The translations under genes were made by a program, and so were the position numbers. Of a stretch of 10,680 nucleotides of DNA, positions 1-6,476 are shown one piece after another. Under the pieces are notes generated by a model that did not search any database, was not told where the DNA came from, and saw nothing but the letters and a program-made list of their open reading frames with translations. The stretch is from Acidobacteriota bacterium (lineage in GTDB: Bacteria; Acidobacteriota; Terriglobia; Acidiferrales; UBA7541). The stretch lies in contig QHYO01000129.1 of NCBI GenBank assembly GCA_003224135.1, positions 18,617-29,296 on the forward strand. The letters run 5' to 3'. Position 1 is the first letter of the stretch, and every line of letters starts with the position of its first letter.

Positions 1-1
1 A

Positions 2-841
2 GGAAAAGCATTCGTGGCGGTGAATTGCGCGGCGCTGCCGGAAACGTTGATTGAGTCGGAGCTGTTTGGATACGAGCGCGGTGCCTTTACCGGCGCTGTG
101 CAACAGCGAAGAGGGAAATTCGAGCAGGCGCACGGGGGAACGCTGTTCCTCGACGAGATTGGCGATATGAATCCGGTGACGCAGGCAAAAGTGCTGCGCG
201 CGTTGGAAAATCGCACGATCGAAAGGCTGGGCGGTTCGCAGACGATTCCCGTGGATGTGCGGGTGATCAGCGCGACGCATCGCGATTTGCCGGCCGAGAT
301 ACGCGGCGGAAAATTTCGCGAGGATTTGTTTTACCGGTTGCGCGTGGTGACGATTGAACTGCCGCCGCTACGCGCGCATAAAGAAGATATTAGCGTGCTT
401 GCCGACACATTTTTGAAAATGCACGGAGCGCGGCTAGATCGCGCGCCGCGATTGAGCAAGGAAGTGTTGGCTTCACTTGAAGCTTACGACTGGCCGGGGA
501 ATGTCCGCGAATTGAAAAACGCGCTGGAGCGCAGTGTTGTGATGTGCCGCGGCGAAGAAATTGTACTCGGAGACCTGCCGGGCGAGGTCGCGAGGGGGCA
601 ACCACTGACGAGCAAAGAGAGCGCGAATGGAGCCGATGCCGGAATGGGCGAGCGCGATTTTCGCGAAGCGAAGCGGAGATTCGAAGTCGCCTGGATTACG
701 AAAGAATTGGTGTCCCATCGCTGGAATGTATCGCGCACGGCGGCGACGATCGGTCTGCACCGGCAAAGTTTACAGGAGAAGTTACGCGAGCTTGGCATTC
801 GAAGACCTGGCAGGGAGCTGGAAGATGGGGCGGAGGAGTAG
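2..841 (+). CDS. Sigma-54-dependent transcriptional activator (NtrC family), C-terminal part, 5' end outside window
   Basis: This is the central AAA+ domain and C-terminal DNA-binding domain of a bacterial enhancer-binding protein that remodels sigma-54 RNA polymerase by ATP hydrolysis. The frame is open to the window edge: GKAF precedes the first possible GTG (base 14), so the gene is truncated by the window and its Walker A motif and any receiver or sensor domain lie outside. Visible motifs are the sigma-54 contact loop GAFTGA (bases 80-97), Walker B in [12 protein letters not shown], the RxDLFYRL region carrying the arginine-finger residues, and [11 protein letters not shown] Fis-type helix-turn-helix with the core [20 protein letters not shown] lies near bases 720-780, close to the C-terminus. 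It is followed after 3 bases by mobA, so it probably shares a transcript with the downstream genes. The signal it responds to and its targets cannot be told from this fragment. Family assignment is very secure; the NtrC versus NtrX subgroup is not. Confidence 0.95.
   Translation, partial: GKAFVAVNCAALPETLIESELFGYERGAFTGAVQQRRGKFEQAHGGTLFLDEIGDMNPVTQAKVLRALENRTIERLGGSQTIPVDVRVISATHRDLPAEIRGGKFREDLFYRLRVVTIELPPLRAHKEDISVLADTFLKMHGARLDRAPRLSKEVLASLEAYDWPGNVRELKNALERSVVMCRGEEIVLGDLPGEVARGQPLTSKESANGADAGMGERDFREAKRRFEVAWITKELVSHRWNVSRTAATIGLHRQSLQEKLRELGIRRPGRELEDGAEE
832..838 (+). promoter_or_regulatory. Ribosome binding site supporting the GTG start of mobA
   Basis: GGAGGAG lies 6 bases before the GTG at 845 and overlaps the last codons of the upstream sigma-54 activator. 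It is the best Shine-Dalgarno match near this gene and decides the start, because no ATG is available in frame near the conserved N-terminal motif. Confidence 0.7.
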
Positions 842-844
842 CGA

Positions 845-1501
845 GTGCCTGCAGACGTCAGGTTGGAAAAAAACGCTGACCACTCGGACCCTGTGGCAGG
901 ATACGTGACGGCAGGCGGGGCGAGCAGAAGATTTGGGTCGGACAAAGCGCTGGCTGAATTTGGCGGAAAGACGCTCTTATCGCGACTGTGCGAACTGGTA
1001 CAGGCGGCGACTGGTTCGGTGCGAGTGGTTGCGCCGCAGGGACGTTACGTCGATCATGGCGTAACGATTGTAGAAGACCGCTGGCCTGATGAGGGTCCAC
1101 TGGGCGGGATCGTTACGGCGTTGCTCGCAACCGAGGACTCCGGCAGCAAGCGCGAATGGAATTTGATCGTGAGCTGCGACATGCCCTTCCTGACGCTCGG
1201 ATGGCTTGAGTATCTGTGCATGCGCACTCTGTCTAGCGATGCGGAGGTAGTTGTCCCACAATCCGCGTACGGCCTGGAGCCCCTGTGCGCGTGCTGGCGG
1301 ACGGCGGCAGCAGCTCTTTTGCGGGCGGCCTTCGACGAAAATGTGCGCAAAGTGACCGAGGCCATGAAACGCCTGCGAATGGAAGTCCTTGACGAGACGC
1401 ACTGGAAACGGTTTGATAGCGCGGGCCAGCTTTTCTGGAATATGAATACGCCGGAGGATTACGAATCCGCGTTGCGGACCTGGAGAACGGGACAGACGTG
1501 A
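845..1501 (+). CDS. mobA: Molybdenum cofactor guanylyltransferase MobA
   Basis: MobA transfers GMP from GTP to Mo-molybdopterin, giving the bis-MGD cofactor used by DMSO-reductase-family enzymes such as nitrate reductases and formate dehydrogenases; it acts in the cytoplasm. The 218-residue protein has the family landmarks in order: the nucleotide-binding loop TAGGASRRFGSDKA at residues 22-35 (consensus LAGGxSxRMGxDK), DEGPLGGI at 82-89, SCDMPFL at 110-116 with the metal-binding aspartate, GLEPLCACWR at 143-152, and NMNTPEDY near the end. Length is slightly above the usual ~190-200 because of a short N-terminal extension of about 18 residues. The GTG start is preceded by GGAGGAG at good spacing. 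The stop overlaps the next gene's GTG start by four bases (GTGA), indicating translational coupling. MobA and the related cytidylyltransferase MocA share the fold; conserved residues favour MobA. No molybdoenzyme gene is visible nearby. Confidence 0.9.
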   Translation: MPADVRLEKNADHSDPVAGYVTAGGASRRFGSDKALAEFGGKTLLSRLCELVQAATGSVRVVAPQGRYVDHGVTIVEDRWPDEGPLGGIVTALLATEDSGSKREWNLIVSCDMPFLTLGWLEYLCMRTLSSDAEVVVPQSAYGLEPLCACWRTAAAALLRAAFDENVRKVTEAMKRLRMEVLDETHWKRFDSAGQLFWNMNTPEDYESALRTWRTGQT

Positions 1502-2307
1502 GCGAAAGGGACACCACGACCAGCGGGGAATCGGCCGGAGAAAAATCCGTCAATTATTTTGAATTCCGCGAAGTTTCCAAGGCGTTTGACGACCGGCCGG
1601 TGCTGAATCAAGTCAGTTTCGCGGTGAAGCGCGGAGAAACCTGCGTCATCATGGGGCGTAGCGGAGTAGGAAAATCCGTTTCACTGAAACACATCATGGG
1701 ATTTCTGCGCGCCGATTCGGGACAGGTTTTTATTGACGGCGTCGACGTAACGAATTATACAGAGCAACAATTCTACGAGGTGCGCCGCAGGGTGACCATG
1801 GTGTTTCAGTCCGGGGCGCTTTTTGATTCGCTCACGGTGCGCGAAAACATAGCCTTTCCGCTGCTGGACCAGCCTGGACTCTCCTACGAGGACGTTGAGG
1901 AGTACACAGACAAACTAGCGAAGGAATTGGAAGTCGAAGATGTGCTCGACAAAGTGCCGAGCGAATTATCCACGGGAACGAAACGCGCAGTGGCGATTGC
2001 TCGCGCGCTGGCGCAGAATCCGGAAGCGATTCTTTACGACGAGCCCACCACAATGGTTGACCCGATCATGGTCGGCCACATGAGTGACCTGATTTCGAAG
2101 CTGAAAGGTAAATTTCACCGCACGTCCATCGTTGTAACGCACGACACGCACCTGGCGCGAAAATTGGCGGACACAATTGTGTTCCTGCAGGAAGGCCAGG
2201 CGACGGTATTTTCTTCCTGGGCCGAGTTTGAAAATTCGCCTGATCCTTTCTTTCACAACTTCCTGATGCAGGATCAACTCATTCCGGCGCTGGATGTGAC
2301 TTTGTGA
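1498..2307 (+). CDS. ABC transporter ATP-binding protein, MlaF/Ttg2A-type (phospholipid transport-like)
   Basis: A 269-residue ABC ATPase. Visible motifs are Walker A GRSGVGKS at residues 53-60, Q-loop Q104 in MVFQSGALFDSLTVREN (a sequence typical of the MlaF family), Walker B ILYDEP with D181 and E182 followed by TTMVDPI (the MlaF-type PTTGLDPI box), and the H-loop histidine H215 in VVTHD. MlaF proteins energise MlaE permeases that move phospholipids or other hydrophobic molecules between inner and outer membranes with an MlaD substrate-binding partner. The signature motif is unusual: ELSTGTKRA at 156-164 where most relatives have ELSGGMxKR. No MlaE or MlaD gene is present in the window. The gene overlaps mobA upstream and an APC permease downstream by four bases each. 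The GTG start sits in the overlap and its Shine-Dalgarno sequence is weak. The family is secure; the substrate and partner are unknown. Confidence 0.9.
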   Translation: MSERDTTTSGESAGEKSVNYFEFREVSKAFDDRPVLNQVSFAVKRGETCVIMGRSGVGKSVSLKHIMGFLRADSGQVFIDGVDVTNYTEQQFYEVRRRVTMVFQSGALFDSLTVRENIAFPLLDQPGLSYEDVEEYTDKLAKELEVEDVLDKVPSELSTGTKRAVAIARALAQNPEAILYDEPTTMVDPIMVGHMSDLISKLKGKFHRTSIVVTHDTHLARKLADTIVFLQEGQATVFSSWAEFENSPDPFFHNFLMQDQLIPALDVTL

Positions 2308-3740
2308 GCCAGTCCGCAAACGGCTCTGTTGATCCACGCAGCCAACTTCGCCGCGAGATGGGATTCTGGGACGTTCTTTTCTTCAACATCGCTACTGTTC
2401 TGGGGCCGCGCTGGGTTGCTGCTGCTGCGCACAACGGCACTTCTTCGATCAGCTTGTGGATACTCGCCGCGCTTCTCTTTTTTGTACCGATGGCGCTGGT
2501 CATCAACGAACTGTCGTCACGTTTTCCGGAAGAAGGCGGGTTGTACGTCTGGTCCAAGGAAGCGTTTGGAGATTTTCACGGCTTCGTTGCGGGCTGGACC
2601 TACTGGGTGTACACGATTTTTTATTTTCCTGGGTTGTTGCTGGCCAGCACTTCCATGAGCGCGTATGTGATCGGTGGCAAAGGAGCGGAGCTGGCGCAGG
2701 ACAGAACCTATCTGCTCGCGGGTTCAATGGGGCTGCTCTTCATCGCGGTGATGCTGAACATCATCGGCCTGAACGTGGGCAAGTGGCTGCAAAACGCCGG
2801 AGGAGTTTCCACCTATCTGCCGCTGCTCATTCTTGTCGCGATCGGTGGAGTGATATGGCTGCAGCACGGTTCGGTCACTCAGTTCACGTTGTCGAACATG
2901 ATGCCCACGTGGAACTGGGACACTGTCAATTTCTGGTCTCAGATTGCATTTGCGTTTACCGGACTTGAATTGGTTTCCGCCATGAGCGGCGAAATCCGCG
3001 AACCCAGGCGCACCCTGCCGCGTGCAGCGCTGACCGCTGCGGCCTTGATCGCCGCAATGTATATCGTCGGAACGCTTTCCGTCCTGGCGCTGGTGCCGGC
3101 TGGTGACGTCGATCCAAAAAGCGGTGTGTTTCATGCGATCACGGTCGGATCTGTCGCGCTGAAAATCGGCTTCGTTGGTATTCTTGCCGCCTTGCTCGTC
3201 ACAGTTGGCAACGCTGGCGGCGTTGGAAGCACAGTCGCCGGAATTGCTCGTGTGCCGTTCGTCGTCGGGATCGATAGGTATTTGCCCAAGGCCTTCGGAA
3301 AGATTCATCCGCGCTGGAAGACTCCTTATGTCTCGATCATCGTGCAGGCCGTTGCTTCTGCATTGGTGTTGTTGCTTAGCCAGATCAATGAGACGACGCG
3401 CGGCGCATATCAAGCGGTGATCGATATCACCATCATTCTATATTTCATTCCGTTTCTTTACATGTTTGCCGCGGCCATCAAACTTGCCGGACGTCCGGAC
3501 CGCACGGCAAATCCTCAAGCGGTTCTGGTTCCCGGAGGCAAAGCGGGTGTGTGGATTGCTTGCACTCTGGCGTTTTCGGTTACGTTGTTGTCGATCATCG
3601 TTTCTGTTTTTCCGCCGGGAGATTCTTCGAACCGAAAGCTCTTTCTTATCAAAGTGATTGGCACCACGGTCCTGGCAGTCGCTGTCGGACTGATTCTGTA
3701 TTTCTGGGGTGCAGCGAAGAAACGATCCGAACCATCTTAG
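2304..3740 (+). CDS. APC-superfamily amino acid/polyamine permease
   Basis: A 478-residue polytopic inner-membrane protein with about 12 hydrophobic segments and little else, as expected for the amino acid-polyamine-organocation (APC) superfamily of proton- or antiport-coupled carriers. Recognisable regions are the first helix FWDVLFFNIATVLGPRW (about residues 21-37), the loop EEGGLYVWSKEAFG at 76-89, which is a hallmark of the family, and the TM6-type segment FTGLELVSAMSGEIREPRRTLPRA. A short positively charged tail (KKRSEPS) ends the protein. The substrate cannot be read from sequence; amino acids or polyamines are both possible. It overlaps the ABC ATPase gene by four bases at a GTG start, so it is probably translated by coupling. 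It converges with ribE, leaving 40 bases between the stops in which I see no convincing terminator hairpin. The polyamine option is attractive given the amine oxidase genes 0.9 kb downstream, but that is inference. Confidence 0.88.
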   Translation: MSQSANGSVDPRSQLRREMGFWDVLFFNIATVLGPRWVAAAAHNGTSSISLWILAALLFFVPMALVINELSSRFPEEGGLYVWSKEAFGDFHGFVAGWTYWVYTIFYFPGLLLASTSMSAYVIGGKGAELAQDRTYLLAGSMGLLFIAVMLNIIGLNVGKWLQNAGGVSTYLPLLILVAIGGVIWLQHGSVTQFTLSNMMPTWNWDTVNFWSQIAFAFTGLELVSAMSGEIREPRRTLPRAALTAAALIAAMYIVGTLSVLALVPAGDVDPKSGVFHAITVGSVALKIGFVGILAALLVTVGNAGGVGSTVAGIARVPFVVGIDRYLPKAFGKIHPRWKTPYVSIIVQAVASALVLLLSQINETTRGAYQAVIDITIILYFIPFLYMFAAAIKLAGRPDRTANPQAVLVPGGKAGVWIACTLAFSVTLLSIIVSVFPPGDSSNRKLFLIKVIGTTVLAVAVGLILYFWGAAKKRSEPS

Positions 3741-3780
3741 CCGGGATGGCGACTGATCATTTTCGACGCTCCAGTGGGTT

Positions 3781-4428
3781 CTAGAATCCTTCTGAGACAA
3801 GACGGTCGAGCGTCAAGCGGCTTTGGGCTCCGTTGTTCGCGCGACCTTCCAAGTACCGCTCTACGTATTTCCCAAGAACGTCGCCTTCGACGTTGACGAG
3901 GTCGCCGGGTACGCGATCGCGAATATTTGTGTGTGCGTAGGTGTAGGGGATGACGGCGATTTCCGCGATGTGGTTTTGCCGGCGGGCAACGGTAAGGCTG
4001 ATTCCATCGATGGTGATGGAACCTTTCGAGACGATGTAGCGTGCGAGGTCTCGCGGCACTTCCACGCCATACCACCAATTGTCACCTTCAGCAGTGAGAT
4101 GCGCGACGCGGCCGGAACCGTCCACATGGCCAAGAACGAAGTGGCCGCCAAATTCTTTTCCTGCGGCGAGAGGCTGCTCGAGATTTACGTCAGCGCCAGT
4201 CTTCAGCGAGGCAAAAGAGGTTTTGGCGAGAGTTTCGCCAGAAAGGTCCGCGGAGAAGTTTTCGTCGTCGCGATGCGCGACCGTGAGGCAGCAGCCATTG
4301 ACGGCGACGCTGCCGGAGACCGCGAGGTGCCGCGCGAGCGACGGAGCGTAAACGGTAAGTTTGCCGCCTGTAGGGCTCACCTCCAGGTGAGCGATTTTGC
4401 CGAGATGTTCAATGATGCCGGTAAACAT
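3781..4428 (-). CDS. ribE: Riboflavin synthase, alpha subunit
   Basis: Riboflavin synthase catalyses the last step of riboflavin biosynthesis, dismutation of two 6,7-dimethyl-8-ribityllumazine molecules to riboflavin and a pyrimidinedione. The 215-residue protein begins with the diagnostic MFTGIIEHLGKI and has the expected tandem lumazine-binding barrels. The N-terminal repeat carries SGSVAVNGCCLTV (residues 38-50), the inter-domain stretch is GGHFVLGHVDG (94-104), and the C-terminal repeat carries SKGSITIDGISLTV (134-147). Near the end, GDLVNVEGDVLGKYVERYL includes the conserved aspartate D183 and lysine K187; S144 in GISLTV matches the catalytic-region serine. Full length compared with the usual ~200-220. 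It is transcribed alone on this strand, divergent from the flavoprotein genes and convergent with the permease. A candidate promoter lies at 4453-4480. Its biosynthetic partner ribD is 5 kb away on the same strand; ribBA and ribH are not in the window. Confidence 0.96.
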   Translation of the reverse strand: MFTGIIEHLGKIAHLEVSPTGGKLTVYAPSLARHLAVSGSVAVNGCCLTVAHRDDENFSADLSGETLAKTSFASLKTGADVNLEQPLAAGKEFGGHFVLGHVDGSGRVAHLTAEGDNWWYGVEVPRDLARYIVSKGSITIDGISLTVARRQNHIAEIAVIPYTYAHTNIRDRVPGDLVNVEGDVLGKYVERYLEGRANNGAQSRLTLDRLVSEGF

Positions 4429-4452
4429 GTGCCTTTGGCGGATGTCTCTTTC

Positions 4453-4480
4453 AAGATAGCAGATTTGCGGATTCAGCCAA
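4453..4480 (-). promoter_or_regulatory. Candidate sigma-70-type promoter of ribE
   Basis: On the minus strand TTGGCT (4475-4480) and TATCTT (4453-4458) are separated by 16 bases, matching -35 and -10 elements at 4 of 6 positions each. Transcription would begin about 18 bases before the ribE ATG, leaving a very short leader. This is a consensus match read by eye; there is no direct evidence of activity. Confidence 0.4.
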
Positions 4481-4498
4481 ATTTAAGGGCGTGCCACG

Positions 4499-4514
4499 AA
4501 CCGATATGTCGGTT
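4499..4514. repeat. Perfect inverted repeat AACCGA-TATG-TCGGTT
   Basis: Six-base arms are exactly complementary around a four-base centre. It lies in the non-coding region between ribE and the divergent flavoprotein genes, just upstream of the candidate ribE -35 element, so a protein-binding site is a reasonable reading. There is no U-tract after it on either strand, so it does not look like a terminator. Confidence 0.55.
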
Positions 4515-4535
4515 TCATGCGGCCGCTACAAAAAC

Positions 4536-4554
4536 CTTACTAGAATTTAGTAAG
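4536..4554. promoter_or_regulatory. Operator-like palindrome CTTACTAGAATTTAGTAAG
   Basis: Seven-base arms CTTACTA and TAGTAAG are perfect inverted repeats around a five-base centre (GAATT). The spacing and AT-rich content are typical of a binding site for a dimeric helix-turn-helix repressor. On the plus strand TAGAAT (4541-4546), a 5 of 6 match to a -10 box, lies inside the palindrome, though I see no good -35 at the right distance. It is placed to control the divergent flavoprotein operon and possibly ribE. No regulator gene is present in the window to pair with it. Confidence 0.5.
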
Positions 4555-4568
4555 ATTGCGTGCACTAA

Positions 4569-4640
4569 ACAATTGCTGTTCCAAGAGGCGGCACTCGATC
4601 TGATGACCAGCGAATTCGGGATTTTTTAGATGGCGCGGCC
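4569..4640 (+). other. In-frame coding extension upstream of the annotated flavoprotein start (Tat-like leader remnant)
   Basis: Reading back in frame from the ATG at 4641 gives ...[13 protein letters not shown] before an in-frame TAA at 4566-4568. [17 protein letters not shown] closely resembles the (R)RDFLxG plus hydrophobic stretch of twin-arginine export signals expected on this protein family, so this region was evidently coding. No ATG, GTG or TTG exists in this frame between 4569 and 4641. The nearest good start is an ATG at 4603, preceded by the purine-rich AAGAGGCGG (4583-4591), but it is in another frame and meets TAG at 4627-4629 after eight codons. A one-base indel between about 4605 and 4611, either real or a sequencing error, would join the two. 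Confidence 0.6.
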
Positions 4641-6476
4641 ATGGCGATCGGGGCGGCTACGCTTGGTCTGCATGGCTCGGTGCCACCATCTCGCGCGGAT
4701 GAACTGCCTGCATATCCGCCTGCGCTGACCGGGCTACGAGGAGATCAGGACCGGTTCTTCGAATATGCGCACAGACTGCGCGACGGAAAATCCTGGGAGA
4801 CCTTTGGATCGATTGAAGAAGTGCCCGAGCTGTACGACTTGGTCGTGGTTGGCGCTGGAATCAGTGGGCTGGCGGCGGCTCATTTTTACCGGGAGCAGGC
4901 GGGCAATAGTTCGCGAATCCTGATTCTCGATAATCACGATGATTTTGGCGGACATGCGCGGCGAAACGAATTTGACGTCAAAGGAAGATTGCTGCTTGCG
5001 AATGGCGGTACGCAGTCGATCGAGAGTCCGGGTGAGTACAGCAAAGTTGCCAAAGGCGTGCTAAAGGACCTGGGAATTGACGTGCAGAAGTTTTATCAGA
5101 ATTACGATCAACGACTCTATGCGGACCTTGCCACTGGGTGTTTTTTTGACAAGGAAACTTTCGGCGCGGACAAATTGGTGACCGGAATGGGCACAACACC
5201 GTGGGCCGAATTTCTCGCGAAAACGCCACTTTCTCCAGCCGTGCAGAAAGATATCGCGCGGCTGTATACAGAAAAGAAAGACTATCTGGCGGGGAAGAGC
5301 AAGGCGCAGAAAATTGCTTTGCTGAAAACGATTAGCTATGCGGATTTTCTGACGAAGCATTGCGGCGCACTTCCCGAATCGCTGCCGTTTTTCCAAAAAT
5401 ATTCGCATGACCTGTTCGCGGTAGGTATTGAAGCGATTTCAGCGTACGGCTGTTACAGCAACGCTGACGACTACGGGTCATTTGCATACGCGGGGTTCAG
5501 CGGACTGGGACTGGGCACGGAGGAGAAAGAAGAGCCTTACATTTTTCATTTTCCCGATGGCAACGCCACGATAGCCCGGCTGCTGGTGCGGGAGTTGATT
5601 CCAAGAAGCATCCCTGGGAATTCGGTGGAAGATGTGATCACCACGAAGGCGGACTACAGCAGACTCGACGCTGATGGAAATGCCGTGCGCCTGCGTCTGG
5701 GCAGCACGGTGGTGAACGCAAAACAGAATCACGCAACCGGAGCGACGCGGAATGTAAGGGTGTCTTACGTTCGCGAGGGGAAGTTGAAGCGTGTGAGCAC
5801 CCGCCATTGCGTGCTGGCCTGTTACAACGCGATGGTGCCGTATCTCTGCCCGGAACTGCCGTTAGCGCAAAAGAAGGCGCTGCGATACTGCGTGAAGGCG
5901 CCGTTTCTTTATTCGCATGTGGCGATTCGAAACTGGCGGCCGTTCCAGAAACTGGGGATTCACCAGGCCATGGCGCCAGGCGGCTATCACTCATTTGTCG
6001 CGCTGGATTTTCCGGTGAGCGTCGGGAAGTACAAGTTTCCGAGCAATCCAGAAGAGCCGGCGGTGCTGTTCATGTTGCGAACGCCCTGTAGTCCGGGAGC
6101 GCCGCGTCGAGATCAATACCGTGCTGGACGGTATGAATTGTTAAGCACGAAATTCGAGACGATTGAAAAAAACATTCGCGATCAATTGCAGCGGATGTTT
6201 GGTGATGGGGGCTTTGATGCGGCGGGAGATATCGAGGCCATCACCGTGAATCGCTGGGCTCACGGGTACGCGTATGAATATGATTGGTATTCGGATCGCG
6301 ATCTGCCGCCCGGACCTCGGCCAAATGTGATTGGACGAGCGCCCCATGGAAACATCACCATTGCGAATTCCGATTCGGCGGCGCGGGCGTACACGGACGC
6401 TGCCATCGACGAGGCGTATCGCGCGGTGCAAGAACTTCCCGGGATCGGCAGCGCGTCTGGCGCGCGTATTCGATGA
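4641..6476 (+). CDS. FAD-dependent oxidoreductase, spermidine dehydrogenase-like (flavin amine oxidase fold)
   Basis: A 611-residue protein, counting from the first in-frame ATG. The dinucleotide-binding motif [17 protein letters not shown] lies at residues 68-84, followed by [19 protein letters not shown] (93-111), where D97 is the acidic residue expected to contact the FAD ribose. These features, and [12 protein letters not shown] near the N-terminus, match what I know of Tat-exported spermidine dehydrogenase-like flavoproteins, which cleave polyamines such as spermidine to a diamine plus an aminoaldehyde. The substrate here is not proven. The true N-terminus is in doubt: a Tat-like leader continues in frame upstream without a usual start codon (see 4569-4640). 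With that leader the enzyme would be periplasmic; the segment PPSRA-DE looks like a plausible cleavage area. The stop overlaps the next flavoprotein's ATG (ATGA), so the two are translationally coupled. Confidence 0.8.
   Translation: MAIGAATLGLHGSVPPSRADELPAYPPALTGLRGDQDRFFEYAHRLRDGKSWETFGSIEEVPELYDLVVVGAGISGLAAAHFYREQAGNSSRILILDNHDDFGGHARRNEFDVKGRLLLANGGTQSIESPGEYSKVAKGVLKDLGIDVQKFYQNYDQRLYADLATGCFFDKETFGADKLVTGMGTTPWAEFLAKTPLSPAVQKDIARLYTEKKDYLAGKSKAQKIALLKTISYADFLTKHCGALPESLPFFQKYSHDLFAVGIEAISAYGCYSNADDYGSFAYAGFSGLGLGTEEKEEPYIFHFPDGNATIARLLVRELIPRSIPGNSVEDVITTKADYSRLDADGNAVRLRLGSTVVNAKQNHATGATRNVRVSYVREGKLKRVSTRHCVLACYNAMVPYLCPELPLAQKKALRYCVKAPFLYSHVAIRNWRPFQKLGIHQAMAPGGYHSFVALDFPVSVGKYKFPSNPEEPAVLFMLRTPCSPGAPRRDQYRAGRYELLSTKFETIEKNIRDQLQRMFGDGGFDAAGDIEAITVNRWAHGYAYEYDWYSDRDLPPGPRPNVIGRAPHGNITIANSDSAARAYTDAAIDEAYRAVQELPGIGSASGARIR

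Noticed and set aside
2724..3413. 229-codon open frame on the - strand antisense to the APC permease
   Set aside because: Charged, repetitive low-information translation opposite transmembrane helices; typical of an antisense frame of a membrane protein gene.
3741..3780. Bidirectional terminator between the permease and ribE
   Set aside because: Only weak complementarity (ACTG with CAGT) and small palindromes (TGATCA, TTCTAGAA); no stable stem with a T run on either strand.
4429..4602. FMN riboswitch upstream of ribE
   Set aside because: Searched by eye for the conserved RFN-element blocks on the minus strand and did not find them; the probable leader is also too short.
3823..4629. 268-codon open frame on the + strand antisense to ribE
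   Set aside because: It covers the clearly conserved ribE on the other strand, has no recognisable domain or ribosome binding site, and its composition is what a GC-biased antisense frame gives. Only its last codons (the ATG at 4603) are relevant, as a possible start for the flavoprotein.
4618..4631. Programmed -1 frameshift at the T6 run joining the ATG at 4603 to the flavoprotein frame
   Set aside because: Slippage of TTT back by one base is possible here and would give [13 protein letters not shown], but the coding-like RDFL sequence in the flavoprotein frame extends upstream of the T run, and the site is not a proper X-XXY-YYZ heptamer in the incoming frame. A one-base indel further upstream fits better.
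6284..6472. N-terminal extension of the second flavoprotein to an ATG at 6284
   Set aside because: The 63 extra residues lie inside the upstream gene in another frame and do not resemble any flavoprotein N-terminus; the ATG at 6473 fits the family and forms the ATGA overlap.
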